64,000 nucleotides of DNA, from NCBI GenBank assembly GCA_002412885.1, contig DHVX01000051.1, forward strand, positions 1 to 64,000, given 5' to 3'. Source of the stretch: Bacteroidales bacterium UBA5197. Lineage in GTDB: Bacteria; Bacteroidota; Bacteroidia; Bacteroidales; Lentimicrobiaceae. The notes under the pieces are model-generated. The model was not told the origin of the DNA, ran no database searches, and saw nothing but the letters and a program-made list of their open reading frames with translations. The position numbers were made by a program, and so were the translations under genes. Shown one piece after another: positions 43,580 to 52,069 of this stretch. Every line of letters begins with the position of its first letter. The first letter of the stretch is position 1.

Positions 43580-44218
43580 CTAACCTATAATGTCGTATTT
43601 ATGACCTTCGGGTTGTTTTGCTTTTGGTGGATTGGTGCCTTGAAGGCTGAAAATAAACCCGATAACCTGCTGCATCTGAACGGGAGTCAGTTGATCCTTA
43701 TACGAGATCATACCCTTCTCAATAACGCCGGTGATCATAACATTGTACAGGTCTTTAACCGTAATTGTGTTGGATGTGGTATCGCCATGAATCCAATATG
43801 GATCGGTCATATTCGGACCCACCAGACCTTCGGCAAATTTACCATGACAGGTAACACATATCTTAATATAGATTTCTTCACCTGCCGCCAGATCAGCTTG
43901 TTCGGTCATTGGCACGAGACTGGCCAGATCAATTGAAGCGTGAGGGTCGGCAGGAATAATAAGGGCTGCTGCAGCGATTTCTTTCTCATACTCCACTTCC
44001 TGGCTTGCCCAGCGACTTCCTTCGGGCAACACGTGATAACCAATCATGTAAACTGCAGCGAAAACAATGGTGGCGTAGAAAAGGTAAAGCCACCAACGGG
44101 GCATCCTGTTATCAAGTTCGCGAATACCATCATATTCGTGTCCACCAAGATACCGATCCTGAGTCAACTCATCTATTTCAGGTTCGCTATGATGCAGATT
44201 TTTATCTTCTGTACTCAT
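43580..44218 (-). CDS. ccoP: CcoP, cbb3 oxidase cytochrome c subunit (monoheme)
   Basis: 212 residues. The N-terminus has the CcoP block YDGIRELDNRMPRWWLYLFY leading into the single helix, then one cytochrome c domain with CVTCH (KICVTCHGKFAEGLVGPNMT) and axial Met in EKGMISYKDQLTPVQ. Proteobacterial CcoP has two heme c domains; here only one is present, as is common in Bacteroidota. It carries electrons to CcoO/CcoN. 12 nt after ccoQ. Confidence 0.94.
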   Translation of the reverse strand: MSTEDKNLHHSEPEIDELTQDRYLGGHEYDGIRELDNRMPRWWLYLFYATIVFAAVYMIGYHVLPEGSRWASQEVEYEKEIAAAALIIPADPHASIDLASLVPMTEQADLAAGEEIYIKICVTCHGKFAEGLVGPNMTDPYWIHGDTTSNTITVKDLYNVMITGVIEKGMISYKDQLTPVQMQQVIGFIFSLQGTNPPKAKQPEGHKYDIIG

Positions 44219-44230
44219 ATTTTTTGTTTT

Positions 44231-44425
44231 TCAAAAGTTAACATCATTTTTTAACTCGTCATCTTCCTCTAATGGAAGTCTGGCCAATTCATCCGATCTG
44301 TCTTTCTTAATGGCATAAGTATGAATAGCTATGGCCACAAAAAAGGAGATAAAGATGATCAGGGCAATTAATGGAAACCAATAAATTCCATCCACACCAC
44401 TTAAAATCCGGCTGACAATTCTCAT
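44231..44425 (-). CDS. ccoQ: CcoQ/FixQ-like small subunit
   Basis: 64 residues with one helix (WFPLIALIIFISFFVAIAIH) followed by a charged cytoplasmic tail (KKDRSDELARLPLEEDD). The YAIKKDRSDELARLPLE segment fits CcoQ. It lies between ccoNO and ccoP, the expected place, 16 and 12 nt away. Confidence 0.88.
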   Translation of the reverse strand: MRIVSRILSGVDGIYWFPLIALIIFISFFVAIAIHTYAIKKDRSDELARLPLEEDDELKNDVNF

Positions 44426-44441
44426 ACTTCAGAGGTTTATA

Positions 44442-46583
44442 TTATTTAGCAGCAGGTTCACCGTTAACAATATCGGTACCGATCCGCTGCAAATATGCAA
44501 TAATTGCGATCATCTGCTTGTTGTCGCTGATTTCAATGCCCTGAGCGCGAAGGCCTTCAGCAATCTTTGCAGCCTGTGCTTTCAGATCGTCATTGGCAAT
44601 CAGGTCATAACCCTCAGGATATGGAACTCCCAATGTTTGCATCACCCTGATTTTAGCAGCTGTCTGATCCAGTCTGATTTCGTAGCGGGCTAACCATGGA
44701 TAGGCAGGCATAATTGAGGTTGCATTCATCTTCTGCGGATCCATAAAGTGGTTATAATGCCATGCATCGGGCTTGTAGTTCTTTCCGGTTTTCACACCAA
44801 TACGCCACAGATCGGGTCCGGTTCTTTTTGAACCCCATTGGAATGGATGGTCATACACATATTCACCGGCTTTGGAATATTCGCCATAGCGCTCTGTTTC
44901 TGATCTGAAAGGTCTGATCATCTGTGAGTGACAGTTATAACATCCTTCTGCAACGTAAATGTCGCGGCCGTGAAGCTCAAGAGGAGTGTATGGTTTTACA
45001 CTGGAAATGGTCGGAATATTCGACTTGATAAGGTATGTAGGAACAATTTCAACAATTCCGCCGATCAATATGGCTACAATTGCAAGAATCATGAAGGTAA
45101 TGGGTTTGCGTTCCAGAAAACGGTGATAACCTTCGCCTGATTTGCGTTTGCCTTCTTTTTCAAGAGCAGGAGCTTCTGCTTCTTCGTAAGCTACAAACGA
45201 ACCACCCTTTACAGTTTTGTAAATGTTATATACCAAAAGGAAAGCACCCAGGAAATATAAGGTACCACCAAATGCACGCATATAATACATTGGCATAATC
45301 TGATCAACTACCTGCAGGAAGTTTGGATACATGAGTGTACCAGCTTCGGTGAATTGTTTTAGCATGGAAGCTTCTGTCCAACCAGCCCAGTACATAGGAA
45401 TTGAATAGAAAAGGATGGCAAGTGTACCGATCCAGAAATGAAGATTAGCCAGCTTGATTGAATAAAGTTTGGTTTTAAACATTTTCGGGAACAACCAATA
45501 AACCATTCCAAATGTTAAAAATCCATTCCAACCCATTGCTCCGATATGAACGTGTGCAACAGTCCAGTTGGTAAAGTGGCTGATGGCATTGATGCTTTTC
45601 AGTGAAAGCATTGGTCCTTCAAAAGTTGACATACCATAAGCAGTAACAGCAACTACAAAGAACTTAAGAACGGGATCTTCACGTACCCTATCCCAGGCAC
45701 CCCTGAGTGTGAGCAATCCGTTGATCATTCCGCCCCACGACGGAGCAATCAGCATGATTGAAAATACAGTCCCCAGCGATTGTGCCCAGTTTGGGATTGA
45801 TTGATAAAGAAGGTGATGAGGTCCTGCCCAGATGTAAAGGAAAATGAGCGCCCAAAAGTGTAAAATACTGAGTTTATAGGAGTAAATCGGCCGGTTCGCT
45901 GCTTTTGGCAGAAAGTAATACATAAGCCCAAGGTAAGGAGTGGTCAGGAAAAATGCAACTGCATTGTGCCCGTACCACCATTGCACCAGCGCATCCTGCA
46001 CGCCGGCATAAACAGGGTAACTCTTTAATAATGACCATGGAATCTCAATTGAATTGACAATGTGCAATACCGCAACAGTAACAAAGGTTGCAATATAAAA
46101 CCAAATAGCTACATAAATGTGTTTGGTTCTGCGCTTGAGAATGGTCCACATCATATTCCATCCAAAAATAACCCAGATCAGGGCGATAAGAATATCGATT
46201 GGCCATTCGAGCTCGGCATACTCCTTGCCAGAAGTAAAGCCTGCCAATAATGTAACTGCGGCAAGGACAATAATAAATTGCCAGCCCCAGAAGTGCACAT
46301 AGCTCATCCACTTGCTGGCCATGCCGGTTTTCAGCAGCCGCTGCAATGAATAATAATAACCGGTAAAAATACCGTTACCTACAAATGCAAAAATAATTGC
46401 ATTGGTGTGAACAGGACGAACGCGCCCAAAGGTTGTGTATGCAAAGTTGAAATTAAGTTCAGGAAAGATGAACTGAAAAGCAACAAGCACTCCAACCAAC
46501 ATGCCTACAATGCCCCAGAAAAGAGTGGCGTAGGCAAACATTTTCACAATCCTGTTGTCGTAGTAGAATTTTTGTAATTCCAT
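44442..46583 (-). CDS. ccoNO: CcoNO, fused cbb3 oxidase subunits I and II
   Basis: 713 residues. The first ~480 are CcoN, with heme/CuB ligand regions GRVRPVHTNAIIFAFVGN, YGHNAVAFFLTTPYLG, AGPHHLLYQSIPNWAQSLG and WTVAHVHIGAMGWNGF. After a short charged linker and one helix comes CcoO, with its single heme site CYNCHSQMIRPF at C548 and the typical TGPDLWRIGVKTG. The fusion is a known Bacteroidota form. It gives high-affinity O2 reduction for microaerobic growth. Confidence 0.97.
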   Translation of the reverse strand: MELQKFYYDNRIVKMFAYATLFWGIVGMLVGVLVAFQFIFPELNFNFAYTTFGRVRPVHTNAIIFAFVGNGIFTGYYYSLQRLLKTGMASKWMSYVHFWGWQFIIVLAAVTLLAGFTSGKEYAELEWPIDILIALIWVIFGWNMMWTILKRRTKHIYVAIWFYIATFVTVAVLHIVNSIEIPWSLLKSYPVYAGVQDALVQWWYGHNAVAFFLTTPYLGLMYYFLPKAANRPIYSYKLSILHFWALIFLYIWAGPHHLLYQSIPNWAQSLGTVFSIMLIAPSWGGMINGLLTLRGAWDRVREDPVLKFFVVAVTAYGMSTFEGPMLSLKSINAISHFTNWTVAHVHIGAMGWNGFLTFGMVYWLFPKMFKTKLYSIKLANLHFWIGTLAILFYSIPMYWAGWTEASMLKQFTEAGTLMYPNFLQVVDQIMPMYYMRAFGGTLYFLGAFLLVYNIYKTVKGGSFVAYEEAEAPALEKEGKRKSGEGYHRFLERKPITFMILAIVAILIGGIVEIVPTYLIKSNIPTISSVKPYTPLELHGRDIYVAEGCYNCHSQMIRPFRSETERYGEYSKAGEYVYDHPFQWGSKRTGPDLWRIGVKTGKNYKPDAWHYNHFMDPQKMNATSIMPAYPWLARYEIRLDQTAAKIRVMQTLGVPYPEGYDLIANDDLKAQAAKIAEGLRAQGIEISDNKQMIAIIAYLQRIGTDIVNGEPAAK

Positions 46584-46598
46584 AAGCTTTTGGTTTAA

Positions 46599-46784
46599 CT
46601 AAACTTTAGGTTGATTTTGAACTGATTTATCGGCATTCTCTTCTTCATCATTATCAAAAAGAATTCGTACTGAAGGCGACACATCATCATCGTACTGACC
46701 TGACCTTACTGCCCACAAAAAAGCAATCAGAAATCCGACAGCGACCAAAATACTGAATCCTATCAATACGACAATTACACTCAT
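46599..46784 (-). CDS. ccoS: CcoS, cbb3 oxidase maturation protein
   Basis: 61 residues: MSVIVVLIGFSILVAVGFLI then AFLWAVRSGQYDDDVSPSVR, ILFDNDEEEN. The LWAVRSGQYDD-x-x-P-x-x-R-I-L-x-D motif is the CcoS signature. CcoS is needed for cofactor insertion into CcoN. It lies 15 nt before ccoNO and is the first gene after the promoter region. Confidence 0.95.
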   Translation of the reverse strand: MSVIVVLIGFSILVAVGFLIAFLWAVRSGQYDDDVSPSVRILFDNDEEENADKSVQNQPKV

Positions 46785-46809
46785 TTAGGTATTAGGTTAC
46801 TTAATTAGC

Positions 46810-46990
46810 CAAAGATAATGAAACGTAAAATAGGTTGTTACGGCAATTCTTAATATAGATTAATTCTAAATAACTTCATATAATATTGTATTTCAAAACA
46901 ATAAAATTTAACAGTAAGAACCGAATTTATCGGTACTTAATTACTACATTAGAAAAAATGATTCTTAATGATAAGAAAATGATTCTTAAT
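46810..46990 (-). promoter_or_regulatory. Promoter region of the cbb3 operon with three ATTCTTAAT motifs
   Basis: Reading the minus strand, TATCTTTG (46817-46810) is a -7 element 25 nt before the ccoS ATG. No good -33 was seen, which fits an activator-dependent promoter. The motif ATTCTTAAT (plus strand) occurs at 46846-46854, 46961-46969 and 46982-46990. The last two lie in a 15-nt direct repeat AAAATGATTCTTAAT 21 nt apart. The first copy is centred about 47 nt upstream of the expected start of transcription. Confidence 0.5.
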
Positions 46991-47035
46991 CTGGATAATA
47001 AACTATTTCGTATGCGATCAGGTATTAATATATCA

Positions 47036-49423
47036 TCAGGCTCTCAGCTTTTTCAAACCAGCCAGAATCCTGACTGAGAAAGTAGAAAAACTAACGATGG
47101 TGATGGAACTCAAAGGCATGATAATGGCAGCAACTACCGGTGATAGAAGTCCCTGAACCGCGAATGTGAGCCCGACAATATTATACAGGAATGATATGGT
47201 ATAACCCGAATAAACGATTTTCATGGCAGAACGCGAAAACTTAATAAACTCATGCAGCCGGCCAAACTGAGATGATTGCAGAATGGCATCACAAGCCGGC
47301 GAAAAATGATATACATCATCGGCAATTGTAATTCCTACATCGGCGCTTAGCAAAGCTCCGGCATCGTTTAATCCATCGCCAATCATAATCACCCGTTTGC
47401 CCTGGCTTTTAAGATTTCTGATGTAGCTTAATTTATCGGCTGGTCCCTGATTAAAGTGCAGCGATTCATCTGAACCGATTATATCCCTGAGATTGCTGCG
47501 CTCAGCATCGTTATCGCCTGAAATAAGATGAATGTTATAATGTTCGAATCCTTTCACTACTTCGGTCAAGCCTTCGCGGTAACGATTTTCAAGTGTAAAA
47601 AAACCTTTGATTGTGTGATTGATTGAAAGATAAACTGTGGATAAGCTGCTGGCAACTTCTTCATCATTTCCGGTAATAAATCTGCGCGAACCTATCATTA
47701 TAGTGTTGCCATCCACCACTCCGGTAATACCAAGTCCGGCAATCTCACGAAAATCATCAGCAATAATAACCTTACTTTCGGGCAACCACTCCCCTATCAT
47801 TACCGATAACGGGTGGGTTGAATTTCGGGCCAGACTCCGGGTCCATTGCTTTTCGGTTTCACTGAGCGGATTTCCTTCCCACGAAATGTTCATGCTTCGG
47901 GCGTGGGTAATGGTTCCGGTTTTATCGAAAACAACTGTATCAGTATGCGTGAGGGCTTCAATTACTTCAGTATTTCTGATATAAAAGCCGTTACGGCCAA
48001 ACACACGCATTACATTTCCGAAAGTAAAAGGTATAGTAAGAGCAAGTGCGCATGGGCAGGCAACAATCAGAATGGAAGCAAATACGTAAACTGCTTTCCC
48101 AAAATCGAAAAACGACCAGTAAATCAATGCTCCGGTTGCCAGGGTGAGTATAATAATGGTGAAGTAATGACTGACTTTGTTAACGACCGATTGCATACCG
48201 GCTTTTTCTGATTCTCCGACCTTTTCTTCGTTCCACAAACGGGTGAGGTAACTCTGCTCAACAGCCTTCTCAACTTTAAGCAGAAGTGCTGCGCCGGTCT
48301 GTCTTCCTCCGGCAAACACAAAATCACCGGTCTTTTTACTGACAGGGAACGATTCACCGGTGACAAAACTATAATCTATGCTGCCTTCACCTTCAAGCAA
48401 TATAGCATCTGAAGGGATGAGTTCACCATTCCTCACCAATATAACATCACCTTTTTCAATGTCTTTTAACTGAACAAAGTCTTCGATGCCCTCTTTAATA
48501 CGGGTAACAGCAATCGGGAAGTACGAACGGTAGTCGCGGTCAAAGGATAGTGATTCATATGTTTTACCCTGATACCAACGACCAATCAGCATAAAAAAGA
48601 GCAATCCGGCCAAAGAGTCCATATAACCCGGACCATAACCATTAAAAATCTCCCAGCTGCTTTCAAGGAACAAAGCCAGGATACCCAACGAGATGGGCAA
48701 ATCAATGTTGATTATCTTTTTTCGAAGACTTTTATAGGCTGATAAAAAGAAATCGCTGCTGCAGTAGGTTACAACCGGCAAAGCAAGTATAAATGATACG
48801 ATGCCGAAAGTGCCGGCCATCAGTTGATCAACATGTTCGCCTCCAGGCAGATAATCAGGAAAACTGAGCAACATAATATTCCCGAAAGCAAAACCGGCAA
48901 TTCCGATTTTCATCAGCATTTTCCGGTTGGTGTGCTGATGCTCATCCTTTTTTTTGGTGCTGTGACTCAGTTCAGGAATATAATGTATGGTGTGAAGCAG
49001 TTCCACCAGTTGCCTGAGGCTGATTTCAGAATCCCGGAATGTAATGGTGACTTCTTTTCTGACAAAGTTTACATGCGAATGAATAACGCCGGTATGCAGG
49101 GTATTGAGATTTTCAAGCAACCAGATGCAGGAACTGCAATGGATTCCGGGAATAAAAAGATTCACACGCGAAATTCCACCATCAGAAAACTCCAGCAATT
49201 GGCTTCTGACTTCAGTCTGATCAAGAAATGCATAACGGGTACCGGCGGTATTGTCCTGATCAAGCCGAATGCCCGGAGTAGGCATCATTGTATAATAACG
49301 GTTCATTTTTTTTTCGTGAAGAATCTGATAAACCATGCTGCAACCTTCGCAGCAAAATGGTTTATCGTCGAACATCACAGGATTTTTACCACAATCCAGT
49401 CCACAATGAATGCATTCCGTCAT
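47036..49423 (-). CDS. ccoI: CcoI, heavy-metal (copper) P-type ATPase
   Basis: 795 residues. N-terminal Cys-rich metal-binding segment (ECIHCGLDCGK; FCCEGCSMVY), then an HMA domain (GIHCSSCIWLLENL), eight helices with the CPC ion site (IVACPCALALTIPF), phosphorylation D500 in FDKTGTITHARS, the HP motif (NSTHPLSVMI) and GDGLNDAGALLSADVGI hinge. The double Cys-rich N-terminus is typical of FixI/CcoI, which exports Cu for the CuB centre of cbb3 oxidase. 251 nt separate it from ccoS, so it may have its own promoter upstream. Confidence 0.95.
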   Translation of the reverse strand: MTECIHCGLDCGKNPVMFDDKPFCCEGCSMVYQILHEKKMNRYYTMMPTPGIRLDQDNTAGTRYAFLDQTEVRSQLLEFSDGGISRVNLFIPGIHCSSCIWLLENLNTLHTGVIHSHVNFVRKEVTITFRDSEISLRQLVELLHTIHYIPELSHSTKKKDEHQHTNRKMLMKIGIAGFAFGNIMLLSFPDYLPGGEHVDQLMAGTFGIVSFILALPVVTYCSSDFFLSAYKSLRKKIINIDLPISLGILALFLESSWEIFNGYGPGYMDSLAGLLFFMLIGRWYQGKTYESLSFDRDYRSYFPIAVTRIKEGIEDFVQLKDIEKGDVILVRNGELIPSDAILLEGEGSIDYSFVTGESFPVSKKTGDFVFAGGRQTGAALLLKVEKAVEQSYLTRLWNEEKVGESEKAGMQSVVNKVSHYFTIIILTLATGALIYWSFFDFGKAVYVFASILIVACPCALALTIPFTFGNVMRVFGRNGFYIRNTEVIEALTHTDTVVFDKTGTITHARSMNISWEGNPLSETEKQWTRSLARNSTHPLSVMIGEWLPESKVIIADDFREIAGLGITGVVDGNTIMIGSRRFITGNDEEVASSLSTVYLSINHTIKGFFTLENRYREGLTEVVKGFEHYNIHLISGDNDAERSNLRDIIGSDESLHFNQGPADKLSYIRNLKSQGKRVIMIGDGLNDAGALLSADVGITIADDVYHFSPACDAILQSSQFGRLHEFIKFSRSAMKIVYSGYTISFLYNIVGLTFAVQGLLSPVVAAIIMPLSSITIVSFSTFSVRILAGLKKLRA

Positions 49424-49524
49424 TATCTGAAAATTTTATCGAAGGCAAAAATAGAATTAAATTGCGAAAATGAAGAAGTGACTTTGTGATGCCGTAAACA
49501 TTCGAAATAACCTACCAGCCTTCG

Positions 49525-49585
49525 GCTAAGCGGAATTTGCAATTCCGCTTTGAACTTCATTGAATTTGAAATTCAATTTATTTCA
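49525..49585. repeat. Two adjacent hairpins (AGCGGAATT / AATTCCGCT)
   Basis: AGCGGAATT-TGC-AATTCCGCT is followed by TTGAATTTGAAATTCAA, two close palindromes between ccoI and the pyrimidine tract. The first has no T tail on either side and looks like a dispersed repeat rather than a terminator. Confidence 0.5.
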
Positions 49586-49659
49586 CCGTTCTCTTCGTCA
49601 TATTTAAACAAGAAGACCTCACAAGTTGGAAGAAAACTTGTTAGGTCAATTTTTTACTC

Positions 49660-49870
49660 GCTTCATTCTCCTTGCCTCCCAGTCACCGTGTCTCCTTCTT
49701 ATAGAACAATCCCTTGTCTCCCCTTCCCCTTATCTCCTTGTCTTACCGTCCCTCGTCCCCATTCTACCTATCTCCTTGTCCCCCAGTCTCCTTGTCTCCT
49801 TGTCTCCTCGTCCCTCGTCCCTTACTTACCGTCCCTCGTCCCTTACTTGCCGTCCCTCGTCCCTTTCCAA
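49660..49870. repeat. Pyrimidine-rich degenerate repeat tract
   Basis: About 210 nt with units such as CTCCTTGTCTCCTTGTCTCC, CCGTCCCTCGTCCC and TTACTTACCGTCCCTCGTCC (the last unit nearly repeated). The top strand is almost free of G and A. Frames through it translate only to Ser/Leu/Pro low-complexity text. The 600-nt gap between ccoI and the OmpA gene holds no gene. Confidence 0.75.
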
Positions 49871-50026
49871 AGTATTAACAAAACCTTCCGGAAGAGAAGC
49901 TCAGTAATCAGCAAAAAATCCTTGTTTTAGGGGATATAAATAAATATTTCAATTTTTTAAATTTGCCAGATCATAATTAAAATCATTTTGTAAATTTATA
50001 CATCCTAAACAAACAAACAAACAAAA

Positions 50027-51094
50027 ATGAAAACATTAGCAGGAATCCTGATCGCTTTGCTTGGCCTCCATCTTTTCGGCCATGCACAGCAAAACATGCA
50101 GACTTATTCTAAATATGACTTTGTCCCCGGGGAAAAGGTGATATTTTACGATGACTTTACTAATACAGAAATTGGCGATTTTCCTGGCAGCTGGAATACA
50201 ACAGCCTCGGGTGAAGTGGTAACTACAAATCTGCATCCGGGCAATTGGTTTAAGATGAATGGCGAAGGAGGTATTGTTCTGGATGAAGGTCTGAATCTTC
50301 CTGATAATTTCACCGTTGAATATGATGTAATTGGCTATCCGGTTGAAGATGATAATACCTACTTTGAATTCGGGTTTTACATGTACAGCTCTCAAAATCC
50401 AAAAGACATTGACGAAGGAGGCGCTGTACCCGGACTAAACGGCGGCATCAAGTTGACTTTAGGTTATCGCGCAACCTACAGTGCATATAATACTGAAGGA
50501 TACACCCTTAATGGTGAAAAAGAGGATGCTACAATGGAAGCCGGCAAAAAATACCGCATTTCAGTTTGGGTACAAAAAACAAGGTTAAGGGTATATTTAG
50601 ATCAGGTGAAGGTTTTTGATTTGCCAAAAGTATTTGAGGCTGGTCTGAAAATCAATATGATGCGATTTGAATTATGGGAATCCGGAAATCCGATGATTAC
50701 TAATTTCAGGGTAGCTGCAGGATTGCCTGATATGCGCAACAAACTTCTTACCGAAGGCAAACTGGTTAGTTATGGAATTTATTTTGATGTAAACAAAGAT
50801 GTGGTGAAACCTGAATCTTATGGCACTTTAAAGGGTATTGCCGATGTGTTGAAAGAAAATCCTGACCTCAGGGTAAAAATTGTGGGTCATACCGACAGCG
50901 ATGGCACAGATGCGGCAAATCTCGATTTATCGAAGCGGCGCGGTGCATCCGTAAAAAATGAATTGGTCAAAACCTTTGGTATTGATGCTTCACGCCTTGA
51001 ATCAGACGGATCAGGTGAAAGCCAACCGGTTGCAGCCAATGATTCTCCTGTTAATAAAGCGCTTAACCGCCGGGTAGAGTTTCTTAAACTATAA
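50027..51094 (+). CDS. OmpA-family protein with N-terminal lectin-like domain
   Basis: 355 residues. Signal peptide MKTLAGILIALLGLHLFGHA then Q. The first ~210 residues form a beta-rich jelly-roll module (FVPGEKVIFYDDFTNTEIGD; WFKMNGEGGIVLDEGLNLPD; MMRFELWESGNPMITNFRVA) like a concanavalin-type domain. The C-terminal ~120 residues are an OmpA domain with the peptidoglycan-binding pattern (FDVNKDVVKPESYGTLKGIA; IVGHTDSDGTDAANLDLSKR; NRRVEF). It is probably an outer-membrane-associated peptidoglycan linker. No membrane barrel is visible. Confidence 0.88.
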   Translation: MKTLAGILIALLGLHLFGHAQQNMQTYSKYDFVPGEKVIFYDDFTNTEIGDFPGSWNTTASGEVVTTNLHPGNWFKMNGEGGIVLDEGLNLPDNFTVEYDVIGYPVEDDNTYFEFGFYMYSSQNPKDIDEGGAVPGLNGGIKLTLGYRATYSAYNTEGYTLNGEKEDATMEAGKKYRISVWVQKTRLRVYLDQVKVFDLPKVFEAGLKINMMRFELWESGNPMITNFRVAAGLPDMRNKLLTEGKLVSYGIYFDVNKDVVKPESYGTLKGIADVLKENPDLRVKIVGHTDSDGTDAANLDLSKRRGASVKNELVKTFGIDASRLESDGSGESQPVAANDSPVNKALNRRVEFLKL

Positions 51095-51198
51095 ATCAGA
51101 AATCAGAGAATGAACACCCTTGTTTAGCATAACAGTTATTTTTTCGATACAGTGATCCCGTTTGAATTAAACTCAATCAGAATCTTAAAGTGAACAAA

Positions 51199-51822
51199 AT
51201 GAAAAAGTTAGTCACACTTATGCTGATCATCAGCATGCATTTGTTAAGCCATGCTCAATCCTCCCCTGATATTGAAGCACTGCTTCCGATGAATCATGTA
51301 AATCAGTACCTGCGGAATGTTCAAAAAGTAGCTGGAGGCATCGGCTCAATGACCAATATCAATATAGTAGCCGATCTGAACAGCTACAATGCGTGTTACA
51401 ATGGGCCGGAGCCGGGAGGAGTCTTGCATGCAGAGTTTATCTGGTATAATTCCAACGATGAAACCGGCAAATTTATGTTGCAGCTTCTGAAGGATATGGA
51501 TGGAATAAATCAGCAAATGAATGAGTTCAAAAACTCTTCGGGCATGGATGTAAGCGAAGCAAAAGAATCAGATTTTATGGGTGGAAAACTCTGGACCATT
51601 TCCACGCAAAAAGAATGTGTGAATGAAATATCGGGCCCCACAGGTGTAACAGCTTATCAAAGCAGCGCCAGGTATTTTTTGTTTAATGGAACCACTATTC
51701 TAAAACTGGACATTTCATGTGCCTGCAAGCCAGATAAGGTGAAAGAGATGGTTAGTTTTATGGTTGCAAAAACAGGGCAGTTCGACTTCGCGTCGCTGAA
51801 GAATACAACTGGTCAGGATTAA
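51199..51822 (+). CDS. Secreted hypothetical protein
   Basis: 207 residues from ATG 51199 (a GTG at 51190 is in frame). Signal peptide MKKLVTLMLIISMHLLSHA then Q. The mature part (ALLPMNHVNQYLRNVQKVAG; LLQLLKDMDGINQQMNEFKN-type segments; FNGTTILKLDISCACKPDKV) has no recognisable family. A CAC motif near the end could form a disulfide. It sits between the OmpA gene and a terminator. Confidence 0.72.
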   Translation: MKKLVTLMLIISMHLLSHAQSSPDIEALLPMNHVNQYLRNVQKVAGGIGSMTNINIVADLNSYNACYNGPEPGGVLHAEFIWYNSNDETGKFMLQLLKDMDGINQQMNEFKNSSGMDVSEAKESDFMGGKLWTISTQKECVNEISGPTGVTAYQSSARYFLFNGTTILKLDISCACKPDKVKEMVSFMVAKTGQFDFASLKNTTGQD

Positions 51823-51859
51823 AATTCTGACAGGCAGGCAAAAAAGCTAAAAATCAAAA

Positions 51860-51880
51860 AAACCATCATGCATGGTTTTA
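51860..51880 (+). terminator. Hairpin after the 51199 gene
   Basis: AAAACCAT-CATGC-ATGGTTTT, an 8-bp stem 38 nt after the stop, with a short T run within the stem end. Confidence 0.5.
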
Positions 51881-51926
51881 ATGCCTTACAGCTTTAAGCT
51901 GATAATTAATGTATGGCCAGGATTCC

Positions 51927-51966
51927 GACCCCGTTTGTTTTGTTTAAAGGCATACGGGGTCTTTTC
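51927..51966 (+). terminator. Intrinsic terminator upstream of the ABC-F gene
   Basis: GACCCCGT / ACGGGGTC (51927-51934 with 51954-51961), 19-nt loop, followed by TTTTC. Confidence 0.72.
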
Positions 51967-52011
51967 TATATTTCCTTTTGCCTGAATCAAATTTTGTAAG
52001 CCAAAAAACCA

Positions 52012-52019
52012 TACCTTTG
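52012..52019 (+). promoter_or_regulatory. -7 promoter element (TACCTTTG) of the ABC-F gene
   Basis: TACCTTTGCA-type sequence matching TAnnTTTG, 50 nt before the ABC-F start. Candidate -33 TTG at 51994-51996 is only 15 nt away, so the -33 match is weak. Confidence 0.55.
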
Positions 52020-52069
52020 CACCCCTCAAAGGAGGCAATCACTTCGACTTATAATTAACACATAATTAA

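Noticed and set aside
46955..46990. FNR box for the cbb3 promoter
   Set aside because: The repeats read AAAATGATTCTTAAT and do not match TTGAT-N4-ATCAA.
48824..49489. 221-codon plus-strand frame opposite ccoI
   Set aside because: Antisense of the Cys-rich N-terminus of CcoI; no signal or domain features.
49550..49930. 93-126-codon plus-strand frames in the pyrimidine tract
   Set aside because: Ser/Pro/Leu low-complexity products of the repeat, in several frames at once.
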